NCBI GenBank assembly: GCA_913047725.1
Contig: CAJWTH010000003.1
Location: 1 to 57,906, forward strand
Direction: 5' to 3'
Source: an uncultured Planktomarina sp.
GTDB lineage: Bacteria > Pseudomonadota > Alphaproteobacteria > Rhodobacterales > Rhodobacteraceae
DNA length: 57,906 nucleotides
Shown piece by piece: positions 7,959-15,645 of the stretch. How positions within the stretch are numbered: position 1 is the first letter of the stretch; each line of letters begins with the position of its first letter. Made by a program: the position numbers and the translations under genes. The notes under the pieces are model-generated. The model worked only from the letters and a program-made list of their open reading frames with translations, was not told the DNA's origin and did no database searches.

Positions 7959-8034
7959 GGGCCCTTAGCTCAGTTGGTAGAGCAACTGACTTTTAATCAG
8001 TGGGTCACAGGTTCAAATCCTGTAGGGCTCACCA
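7959..8034 (+). tRNA. tRNA-Lys (anticodon TTT)
   Basis: A full cloverleaf can be drawn: the acceptor stem GGGCCCT pairs with AGGGCTC, a standard D arm follows, and the anticodon stem ACTGA/TCAGT encloses loop CTTTTAA with anticodon TTT at 7992-7994. A T arm with GGTTCAAATCC and an encoded 3' CCA (8032-8034) complete it. It decodes AAA/AAG. This is a substrate class for MtaB, encoded close by. Confidence 0.97.
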
Positions 8035-8260
8035 CTTAATTAATAACTTTTCTGATAACCGAATGTTTTCTTCTTTGCGAAGGGAAACAATTTATTGTGT
8101 TATTTTCATAGAACATGGCGATTAAAAGTTATTGCCTAGCTTACGTGATATGCCCTGCTCACACACTTTTTATTGGCAGGGTGACGTTGAGGCGGGTTTG
8201 AAAAAAAAATGTAATTTTAATTGTCCATAAAAATTGAGGTTATGGCTAAAAGCATTATTT

Positions 8261-8893
8261 TTATTTCGCCAATTTAGCTGCCAAATCTTGATTTAGAAGT
8301 CCATCAAAAGCAATTTTCATTTGGGGGTTTGAGGCTAATAGCTTTGTGAGGCTAGAGGTTTTCCAACTTATCCCAACCACTTTTTCAGTTAGTTTAACTG
8401 TGGCAGTTGCTGGCTTCTTTATGAGATATGCTAGTTCTCCGATAAATACATTTGGCCCAACAAGAAACTTTTTATCATCACGAGTGATGAGTGCTTCGCC
8501 ATCAATTATAAAATAAAGGCATTTTGGGATTTCACCTTCAGTAGTAATTTGTTCTTCGCTGGAACCATCAAACCAATCTGCTATTTTCAATAATTTTTTA
8601 AATTCTCCCGGTGAAAGGGTAGTAAAAACCTGATATAGTTTTTTTTCTCTTTCGGTCATTACGAATGAAGCTCGATCGGAATAGATTACAACAATCATTA
8701 TCAAATTTATAACTACGAAGCTTGAGTTCCACAGCAACGCACTCCAGAGAGGAGTTTCCATAAAAAAATAATAAATTATGTAAAAAATAGTGCCTAAAAT
8801 TATCAAGCCACGAAGTAATATTTGGTCTCGAACCAAATATGCAAGGAGAAATAAAAACGCACCAACGTGAACCAGAATATCTAATGAAAACAT
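8261..8893 (-). CDS. Membrane protein with three TM segments and a cNMP-binding-like domain (Popeye-like)
   Basis: From the ATG at 8893 the protein is 210 residues. Three hydrophobic helices lie at about 4-20, 27-45 and 51-71, followed by a cyclic-nucleotide-binding-like beta roll (about 90-200) containing LYFIIDGEALI and IGELAYLIKKPATATVKL. This layout is that of Popeye-domain proteins, which bind cAMP in animals. The phosphate-binding cassette is recognisable, but the arginine expected in the PRTATV-type segment is Ala (KPATATV), so cAMP binding is doubtful. The frame is also open to a TTG at 8953, which I consider too far upstream. It is a single gene; role unknown. Confidence 0.75.
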   Translation of the reverse strand: MFSLDILVHVGAFLFLLAYLVRDQILLRGLIILGTIFYIIYYFFMETPLWSALLWNSSFVVINLIMIVVIYSDRASFVMTEREKKLYQVFTTLSPGEFKKLLKIADWFDGSSEEQITTEGEIPKCLYFIIDGEALITRDDKKFLVGPNVFIGELAYLIKKPATATVKLTEKVVGISWKTSSLTKLLASNPQMKIAFDGLLNQDLAAKLAK

Positions 8894-9020
8894 TTCTAAC
8901 CCTAACTTAACTTTTCTTATGTAATAACTGTGAAAATCTCTAATCTGTATCAAGCCGCGTCTTAATTTAGATCACCTTATTTAGGTGGCCGTCTGGGCAT
9001 TAGAAAACTAAGTCTTTGAG

Positions 9021-9350
9021 TTAGGTTTTTAGCCAAATTTCTTGAACAGCTGGGTCCCAACCAACTGTCAACTTATTGCCAAATTTTAATACGGGTCGCT
9101 TCATTAGCGTAGGATGGGCCAGCAATTGAGCATCGGCTTCAGACTCTCGTAACCACATTGATAAACCGCGATAGGTAGTTGATTTTTTGTTGACGAGAGC
9201 AGATCCAAATTCAGTTAAAAACTCAGCCCACTCTATTTCCGAAAGAGGCTCCGCTCTTATATCCCGAACTATGACTTCATATCCTGCATCTTTTAGCGCC
9301 TTTTGCGCTTTCTTACATGTATCACATGTGGGTATTCCATAAAGTATCAT
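9021..9350 (-). CDS. ArsC/Spx/YffB-family protein
   Basis: A 109-residue thioredoxin-fold protein starting MILYGIPTCDTCKKAQKAL, with a CxxC pair (C9 and C12) and the typical end LMKRPVLKFGNKLTVGW. The family includes arsenate reductase, Spx and YffB. The length and the CDTCKKA motif suit the short YffB-like glutathione-dependent reductases better than true ArsC, and no arsenic genes are nearby. It is monocistronic between htpG and the Popeye-like gene, all three leftward. Confidence 0.85.
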   Translation of the reverse strand: MILYGIPTCDTCKKAQKALKDAGYEVIVRDIRAEPLSEIEWAEFLTEFGSALVNKKSTTYRGLSMWLRESEADAQLLAHPTLMKRPVLKFGNKLTVGWDPAVQEIWLKT

Positions 9351-9495
9351 ATGGTTGCTCCGCAGTTAAAATTATTATTGGGCGTGTACCTAAAGTTTTT
9401 TACTATTTTAATCTCAAACTAAGAATTACAGTATCGGCTCACTAGCAAGAGATCGACTGACCTCTTACTTTATATAACTATGAATTTTACCTAAC

Positions 9496-11340
9496 TTAAA
9501 GTTCTAACCCAAGTTGAATAATGTCTTGGGAAAATTGCTGCGTGCTAGACGGCATTTCGCCATCTTGGATCCTTGCTTGTTCAAACAACACCCTACAGAG
9601 AGCTTTTTGTAGGTCTAAACTTAATTTAGGTAACTTTTGTATTAAGCCGTGACCAACATTAACCTCTAGAACTTTTTTACTAGTTTCAAATTCGGGGTTT
9701 TGAGCTTTCAAAATACGCTCGAGGTTAAAATCTAGCCCACCTTCGCCTGCAACCAGACGAACTGGACTGTCGATAAGTGTAGTTGAGGCAATTGCATTCT
9801 CCACTTTATCTTCGAGGCAATCCTTTATGAGCGCAATGCATACATCAGCGTTCTTTGGTTCACTTTTTTTGCGTTTAGTCTTGGATGTTCCAACCTTATC
9901 AATGTCATATTTATCTCTTGAAATGGACACAAATGACTTTTCTTGGAAGGCATTCATTTGAGAGATCCAGAATGCATCAATAGGGTCTACCATTAGCAGA
10001 ACATCAATGCCTTTTGCTTTAAAACCTTCTAGGTGAGGACTACTCTTTGCCTGAGCTAAGGTATCACCGGTAAAGTAGAAGATTTGATCCTGACCATCTG
10101 CAAAATTATCAATGTAGTTTTGTAGAGAAATCAATTTCTCGTCTTTGTTTGAGTAAACTCTGATTATCTCTGCAATCTTATCTCTATTTTCAAAATCTTC
10201 GTAAAGACCTTCCTTAATCACTTTTCCAAATTGAGACCAAAATGCGTCATAAGCGCCAGGATCTTTCTTCTGCTTTTTCTTTAGCTCTGATAAGACGCGC
10301 TTGGTTAATGACTTGGAAATCTTTTTTAGAATTGGACTACTTTGAACCATTTCACGGCTGACGTTAAGGTCTAGGCTGGAGGTGTCTAGAACACCCTTCA
10401 AGAACCTTAGCCAAGATGGAATAATCTCTTGTAGGTCATTTGTTATAAATACCCGATTTATGTAGAGATTAATTTTTGATTTTCGCTCGGGTTCATGAAG
10501 ATCAAAGGGTGCATTTGTTGGTACGAACAATAAATTTGTAAATTCAACTGTTCCCTCTGATTTATTGTGTATGGTTATAAACGGGTCATCAAAGGCGCCA
10601 AAGCTTGAATTATAAAATTCTTTATACTCCTCTTTGGATATTTTTGTTGGTGATTGCGTCCATAAAGCCTGCGCGCTATTAACTTGCTCAACTTCACCTT
10701 CTTTTTCGCTAATCTTGATTGGTATCTGAATGTGGTCTGAATATTTCTTTACTAGGTTCCGAATACGGGAGCCTTCACAGTACTCTTTAGCATCTTTTTT
10801 CAGAAATAACTTTACACATGTCCCGGCTGGTTGATCCATATCCGACTGACTAATGTCATACCCAGTTTGGCCATCACTGGCCCAAGTGTATGCCTTATCA
10901 GTACCAGCTTTTCGGGTTGTGACTTCCACTGTATCCGCAACCATGAATGCTGAATAAAACCCTACACCAAATTTACCAATTAAACTTTGAGCCGCACTTT
11001 TTGCGTCTTTATTATCTTCAATTTCTTGCAAAAAACCGGCGGTCCCTGACTTCGCAATTGTTCCAAGGGTCTCAGACAACTCTTCGTCGTTGAGGCCGAT
11101 GCCATTATCTCTAATCTCAACATATTTTTTCTTTGCATTTATGATTATTTCGATTTGGTCATCTTCAGAATTAAGAATGGAAGGCGTAGTTTGCCCCTGG
11201 AAGCGACGTTTTTGAATTGCGTCTGAAGCATTAGACAGCAACTCCCTTAAGAAAATGTCCCGATCGGAATAAAGTGAGTTAATTACAATATTTAAGATTT
11301 TGCTGGTGTCAGCCTCAAAACTCTTAGCAAATTTATCCAT
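9496..11340 (-). CDS. htpG: Molecular chaperone HtpG (Hsp90)
   Basis: Bacterial Hsp90, 614 residues from the chosen ATG. The N-terminal GHKL ATPase domain shows ELLSNASDAI, DNGIGLN and GKFGVGFYSAF; the middle domain shows NREM-type SLDLNVSREMVQSSPIL; the dimerisation domain is at the C-terminus. It folds and remodels client proteins in the cytoplasm. The frame extends 11 codons further upstream, but a clear ribosome-binding site GGAGG lies six bases before the ATG at 11340, and that protein starts MDKFAKSFEAD as expected. A CTTGAA element 47 bp upstream may be part of a heat-shock promoter. The gene follows psd after a 199-bp gap, so it is probably transcribed separately. Confidence 0.96.
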   Translation of the reverse strand: MDKFAKSFEADTSKILNIVINSLYSDRDIFLRELLSNASDAIQKRRFQGQTTPSILNSEDDQIEIIINAKKKYVEIRDNGIGLNDEELSETLGTIAKSGTAGFLQEIEDNKDAKSAAQSLIGKFGVGFYSAFMVADTVEVTTRKAGTDKAYTWASDGQTGYDISQSDMDQPAGTCVKLFLKKDAKEYCEGSRIRNLVKKYSDHIQIPIKISEKEGEVEQVNSAQALWTQSPTKISKEEYKEFYNSSFGAFDDPFITIHNKSEGTVEFTNLLFVPTNAPFDLHEPERKSKINLYINRVFITNDLQEIIPSWLRFLKGVLDTSSLDLNVSREMVQSSPILKKISKSLTKRVLSELKKKQKKDPGAYDAFWSQFGKVIKEGLYEDFENRDKIAEIIRVYSNKDEKLISLQNYIDNFADGQDQIFYFTGDTLAQAKSSPHLEGFKAKGIDVLLMVDPIDAFWISQMNAFQEKSFVSISRDKYDIDKVGTSKTKRKKSEPKNADVCIALIKDCLEDKVENAIASTTLIDSPVRLVAGEGGLDFNLERILKAQNPEFETSKKVLEVNVGHGLIQKLPKLSLDLQKALCRVLFEQARIQDGEMPSSTQQFSQDIIQLGLEL

Positions 11341-11386
11341 AGTGTCCTCCATAGGTTGATGCTCACTTATCAATGATATTTATCAA

Positions 11387-11392
11387 TTCAAG
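11387..11392 (-). promoter_or_regulatory. Possible heat-shock (RpoH) -35 element before htpG
   Basis: On the minus strand CCTTGAA occurs 47 bp upstream of the htpG start, matching the CTTGAA -35 type used by RpoH. A convincing RpoH -10 box is not visible at the right distance, so only half of the promoter is supported. Confidence 0.3.
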
Positions 11393-11539
11393 GAGTTTTA
11401 TTGTAATTTTAACCATTATTTTTAGTTTGCTGAAAAAGCAGTTTTAAAAAAACCTTTAATAGCCTTAGTTATAACAAAAAATAATAAAAATTATTTGCTT
11501 AACTGGTACACAATTATCAGTTATCTTTATTTTTTTTAG

Positions 11540-12232
11540 TTAAATTCTTTCTATTGGCCATTGTGACTGCTCTTCATTTAGGTGTGCTATCACAGTTTCA
11601 CCGGCAACTGCAGTTTGACCCAAGCCAACGGATGGCTCAACTCCCTCAGGTAGAAATATATCTAATCGACTTCCAAAGCGTATTAGGCCAAATCGCTCTC
11701 CCACGTTCAACATCCCCTGATTTTTTGTAAAACAAACTATCCGCCTAGCAACTAATCCAGCAATTTGAATTACGCCAATTCGAATACCGTTAGTGGTTTC
11801 AATAGTTATTGCATTTCGCTCATTGTGTTCGCTGGCTTTATCGAGAGATGCGTTCAAAAATTTACCATGGTGGTAATTTATCGCAATTACCTCACCAGAA
11901 ATTGGAGCTCTATTTATGTGACAGTTGAACACATTCATAAACACTGACACCCTAATCATGGGCGTATCACCTAGCAGCATCTCTGCTGGTGGTGTAGTTT
12001 TTGTAATTAAGGAAACAATTCCATCTGCAGGTGACAGGACAAGCCCAGGGCCTTGAGGGACAGAGCGGACTGGGTCGCGGAAGAAATAGTAACACCATAT
12101 GGTAGCTAACACTCCTAGCCAAAAAAGTGGCTGCCACACAAGCCAGAATACCAAGCTAATTATGGCAAAAATAATCACAAATTTTCGGCCCTCTGGATGC
12201 ATTGGCACAGCCACGACCTTCACCATGTTCAT
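11540..12232 (-). CDS. psd: Phosphatidylserine decarboxylase proenzyme
   Basis: Psd converts phosphatidylserine to phosphatidylethanolamine (PE). The 230-residue form with an N-terminal membrane segment (about residues 17-45) is the short alphaproteobacterial type. Motifs are [25 protein letters not shown] and the autocleavage region [12 protein letters not shown], where cleavage at Gly-Ser creates the pyruvoyl group. It is the last gene of a six-gene leftward operon, four bases after dgkA. Together with pssA in the same operon it forms the complete route from CDP-diacylglycerol to PE, the donor lipid of the two EptA-type enzymes. Confidence 0.95.
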   Translation of the reverse strand: MNMVKVVAVPMHPEGRKFVIIFAIISLVFWLVWQPLFWLGVLATIWCYYFFRDPVRSVPQGPGLVLSPADGIVSLITKTTPPAEMLLGDTPMIRVSVFMNVFNCHINRAPISGEVIAINYHHGKFLNASLDKASEHNERNAITIETTNGIRIGVIQIAGLVARRIVCFTKNQGMLNVGERFGLIRFGSRLDIFLPEGVEPSVGLGQTAVAGETVIAHLNEEQSQWPIERI

Positions 12233-12236
12233 TAAT

Positions 12237-12626
12237 TTATATCCAATTAAAAGTAGTTAAGATCACAAAGGCAGCGAAGATACCATTTGCGCAAAGCATA
12301 CATAAAACTGCAAGTGAGCCCAAGTCTTTTGCGTGTTTTGCTGGGAGTGACCATTCTGGCGATACCATATCGGCTATTTCTTCAATTGCAGTATTAAGTG
12401 CTTCAATGGCAAAAGTTATCAATATTAGTAATATTGCTAAGATAACAAAACTTTTCTCTGCCTGAATTAGTATAAAGATAACTACAATCAAAAAGGCTGC
12501 TAGGGTTTCGTGGCGAAAAGCCGTTTCACCCCAAAGTCTTTTTGCCCCTGCCCAAGAATATGAGGCAGCAGCAAAAATATGAGCGATACCGTGGATTTTT
12601 TCAGGTGGGTTAGTCTTTTTTGACAT
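12237..12626 (-). CDS. dgkA: Diacylglycerol kinase
   Basis: A 129-residue integral membrane kinase of the DgkA family, with three hydrophobic helices and the signature [14 protein letters not shown] followed by [15 protein letters not shown]. It phosphorylates diacylglycerol to phosphatidate with ATP. The start ATG overlaps the 3' end of the EptA gene by 17 bases, suggesting coupled translation. EptA releases one diacylglycerol for each phosphoethanolamine moved, so a kinase made from the same message clears that by-product and returns it to phospholipid synthesis. Confidence 0.95.
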   Translation of the reverse strand: MSKKTNPPEKIHGIAHIFAAASYSWAGAKRLWGETAFRHETLAAFLIVVIFILIQAEKSFVILAILLILITFAIEALNTAIEEIADMVSPEWSLPAKHAKDLGSLAVLCMLCANGIFAAFVILTTFNWI

Positions 12627-14259
12627 CAGCTTTATTTCCGCAACGATTAAAAATATCTAGGATAGGTTTATATTCCACGGTTTCGACCCCTGTCATGCCT
12701 AAGAGGCTATGAAAAAAGTTTGCATGGCTATATTTTTGAGTTGAAACTGTCCTTAAACACTCAGACGTAATACTTGTTAAGTTTTTATATGCATCTGACA
12801 ACCACACGATCATTGGAACTTTTGTTTGCTCTCTTGGTGCCATAAAATAGGGAGCACCATGAAGAAATAATCCATTTTCACCTAAAGATTCACCATGATC
12901 AGAAATATATATCATTGAAGTGGTTACACGGCTCTGTTTTTTGAGTAAAGCGATCAAATCGGCATTTACTTTATCTGTGTACGCGATTGAATTGTCATAC
13001 GCATTAACAATTTCTTCTTTAGTGCATTCAAAGAAGTTGGATGTTCGGCAAGCTGGTTTGAATTTTTCGAGCGCCCTTGGGTATCGCAAATAATAAGACG
13101 GACCATGACTGCCAATTTGATGTAAAACCAATACAGTGTTTTTTTGTATTTCTGGCAATCTTTTAGCTACTTCGTCGACTAGTATGCCATCTAAGCATTC
13201 ACCCTCGCCACAAAATTTTATATTTTTTGCGTAGGTGACTTGAGTATATTTGGCTCGTGCTGCCAGCCCCTTATCACCAGTATTGTTATCAATCCACTCA
13301 ACCTGGTAACCGGCACGTTGAATTATATCCAAGACGTTTTCCTGAGAAGTTCCTTTTTCGTAAGAGTAGTTTGCCCGTTCAAAGTTAGAAAACATGCAGG
13401 GAAGAGAAACAGCAGTAGAAGTGCCACAGCTGGAAACATTATCGTAATAAGCAATGTCTTCATTTTTGAGCTTTGGATTTGTGGAGCGGTTGTAACTTCC
13501 CAGGCTAAAACTTTGTGAACGGGCTGTTTCGCCAATAACCACAACTATTAAATTAGGCTTTCCCTGATTTCTAAAGTTTGAATTTAGAGTTGCGTCAGTT
13601 CCAATTTCTTTAAATTCCAAAGTAGCAGACCGGGTGATCATAGCTAAGTAAAGAAATGATTCAGTAATTGGGGCTAGTGGCTGAAAGCTTGATTTCAAAT
13701 CAATCCGTAGTCTTAAAACTGAAGAATTACCCTTGATATCTGTTGCAACCAATATGACGGTTCCCAGAACGCAAAACACTAAAAAAAGTATATTTTGCAA
13801 AACTGAATGGAAAAACTTTGGATGATCAACTTTAACGTAAAAGACTATTACAGCTGGCACTATACCTGACACCCCAACCCATATTAGAAAAGACCTGGTT
13901 ACAAGGTGCTTCCCCTCCATAAGCGTTGTTGTAACTACATTTTGTATCATCTCTCGATCAATTATGACCCCTAATTGGTCCATATAATATGATGTCACTG
14001 AAGATAGTATGAACAAAAAAGCAATAAATGGTTGAAGGATGCGTTTCATTGCAAAGATTGACACAAGACCGCAGCATAATAGTAGCAAAGCTAATGCAAA
14101 AACTACTCCACGGATTTTTGCACCGGCAAAGACATCATCCCAAATTGTCCAAAAAGTTGTGTTATGAAGAACAAAAATAACTGCAACCGAAATGGTAACA
14201 AGAATGAGGGGATGAACACTTCGTGTCCGCCATTTAATGTAGTAATTGAGTGGCGGCAT
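12610..14259 (-). CDS. eptA: Phosphoethanolamine transferase, EptA family (copy 1)
   Basis: 549 residues: about five membrane helices in the first 210 residues, then a periplasmic alkaline-phosphatase-like domain. The metal-site Glu244 lies in VIGETARSQS. Thr282 in SCGTSTAVSLPCMFS matches the nucleophile, flanked by the conserved Cys pair (C278, C288); ISDHGESLGENG and QIGSHGPSYY supply further metal ligands. The family transfers phosphoethanolamine from PE to lipid A, which lowers negative charge and reduces binding of cationic peptides. It follows pssA by three bases and overlaps dgkA. Of the two copies in this operon it is the one closest to canonical EptA/MCR. Confidence 0.92.
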   Translation of the reverse strand: MPPLNYYIKWRTRSVHPLILVTISVAVIFVLHNTTFWTIWDDVFAGAKIRGVVFALALLLLCCGLVSIFAMKRILQPFIAFLFILSSVTSYYMDQLGVIIDREMIQNVVTTTLMEGKHLVTRSFLIWVGVSGIVPAVIVFYVKVDHPKFFHSVLQNILFLVFCVLGTVILVATDIKGNSSVLRLRIDLKSSFQPLAPITESFLYLAMITRSATLEFKEIGTDATLNSNFRNQGKPNLIVVVIGETARSQSFSLGSYNRSTNPKLKNEDIAYYDNVSSCGTSTAVSLPCMFSNFERANYSYEKGTSQENVLDIIQRAGYQVEWIDNNTGDKGLAARAKYTQVTYAKNIKFCGEGECLDGILVDEVAKRLPEIQKNTVLVLHQIGSHGPSYYLRYPRALEKFKPACRTSNFFECTKEEIVNAYDNSIAYTDKVNADLIALLKKQSRVTTSMIYISDHGESLGENGLFLHGAPYFMAPREQTKVPMIVWLSDAYKNLTSITSECLRTVSTQKYSHANFFHSLLGMTGVETVEYKPILDIFNRCGNKADVKKD

Positions 14260-14262
14260 AAA

Positions 14263-15027
14263 TTATTTTTCCAATTTAGAAGCAGACCTGCGAATAAATA
14301 CAAAGACTGGGAGTGTCAGTAAATACACGACATTGCCTATTAGCAAAGTTTCCCAAGGGAAAACAATTAGGCACACCAAAATTGCTAGGATAGTTAGAAT
14401 AATGGGCAGATTCATCGAAGTAGGGAAATTAGCGTCTTTTAACGAAATTGTTGGAAATGTGCCCACAGCGAGCGCACCACAAATCACCAGGAATATCATG
14501 GTAGCTATTGTATAATGCTCAGAGACATCAATTCCCATCATAACCAAAAATAATGGTGATAAGCCAAGGCAGGCCAAAGCCGGTGCTGGTACGCCAATAA
14601 AGTCGTTTGTCTTTAATTTCTGGCCTATCGCTTCTTCTTCATTTTGATTTACGTTAAATCGTGCAAGGCGAAGTGCACAACAAACTGCAAAAACCATGAC
14701 TGATATCCAGCCAAAACTGGATATGGAGGAATTTGCAAAAATTGTGAAATAAATAATAAGTGGTGTTGCTATGCCAAAATTAAAAAAATCAGCGAGAGTG
14801 TCCAATTCAGCACCAATTTTGCTTTCGCTTTGTAAGGCTCGTGCAAGTCCACCGTCGATCACGTCTAAAATCATGGCAAAAATTAAAAGGTAAAGTGCCA
14901 AATTTACATTTCCCTGAAGAGCCATTTTAACAGCAGTCAGTCCAACACAAATCCCAAAAATTGTTACAATATTTGGCAAAGACTTTGATAATGGTTCACG
15001 AGGTGGTTCGGTGATCATTTTATCCAA
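14263..15027 (-). CDS. pssA: CDP-diacylglycerol-serine O-phosphatidyltransferase
   Basis: A CDP-alcohol phosphatidyltransferase of 254 residues with the family motif DVIDGGLARAL...GAELDTLADF (about residues 55-80), in which the Asp residues bind metal and substrate, and several membrane helices after it. With psd in the same operon, serine is the likely alcohol and the product phosphatidylserine. The ATG overlaps the end of the PAP2 phosphatase gene by 13 bases. Next to PE-consuming transferases, it supplies fresh PE precursor. Confidence 0.92.
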   Translation of the reverse strand: MDKMITEPPREPLSKSLPNIVTIFGICVGLTAVKMALQGNVNLALYLLIFAMILDVIDGGLARALQSESKIGAELDTLADFFNFGIATPLIIYFTIFANSSISSFGWISVMVFAVCCALRLARFNVNQNEEEAIGQKLKTNDFIGVPAPALACLGLSPLFLVMMGIDVSEHYTIATMIFLVICGALAVGTFPTISLKDANFPTSMNLPIILTILAILVCLIVFPWETLLIGNVVYLLTLPVFVFIRRSASKLEK

Positions 15028-15644
15028 CTCCGAAATTTGTGGCCTAAACGAGTACGAAATTCTAAAAATTTAGTAGAAAAGAGTGCGGCTACTAAAAGAC
15101 CAGTAGCCGCTCCGGCGATAGTGGCCGAGATTGTGTGTCTATCAAGCATCACGCGAGCGTACATTGTGCACAATAAAACAGGAATAACTATCATTGCGAA
15201 CCACCAGCTATACCGTCGCATCACAAAGTAAGCGGTGGCGCCTGCCAGCGCTGAGTGGCCAGATGGTGTGTTGTGTTTACTTGTTGACGAAAATGGTCTT
15301 TGTCCAAGTCTTGTACCCATAATTTTGACATTATTTAGAAGTCTTTTAGGGCCATGAGATGCAATAATTCCTGAAACAGCGATAACTAAAATTTGCTTGA
15401 ATCCGGCTTTGTCCCTACTAATAATTGCTAAGGCAAATGGCATAAGTGTGTTAATATGACGACCGTATTTTTCTGTTGAAACAACAAATGGCATGTCTTC
15501 CCCACCTCTGGATGCAGAGTAATCGTTTTTTAAATCGCTAGGGTATAGTGCGGATATAAGGATTATTGTGACAAGAAGCACAATAGGAACAGTGTATGTA
15601 TGAAATACTTTAATAGGTTGTCTGAGTATTTCAACGAAGGTCAT
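15015..15644 (-). CDS. PAP2-family lipid phosphatase, LpxE-like
   Basis: Starting at the ATG at 15644, the protein has 209 residues. That ATG lies one base after the TGA of the upstream eptA-like gene and has GGAGG upstream inside that gene. The frame is open to 15719, but that start lies within the neighbour. It is an integral membrane protein with the PAP2 signature spread over KRLLNNVKIMGTRLGQRPF, NTPSGHSALAG and YARVMLDRHTISATIAG. Such enzymes remove phosphate from lipids in the outer leaflet of the inner membrane. Next to EptA-type genes, a lipid A phosphatase (LpxE/LpxF-like) is the natural guess; a phosphatidate or phosphatidylglycerophosphate phosphatase is possible. Confidence 0.75.
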   Translation of the reverse strand: MTFVEILRQPIKVFHTYTVPIVLLVTIILISALYPSDLKNDYSASRGGEDMPFVVSTEKYGRHINTLMPFALAIISRDKAGFKQILVIAVSGIIASHGPKRLLNNVKIMGTRLGQRPFSSTSKHNTPSGHSALAGATAYFVMRRYSWWFAMIVIPVLLCTMYARVMLDRHTISATIAGAATGLLVAALFSTKFLEFRTRLGHKFRSWIK

Positions 15645-15645
15645 T

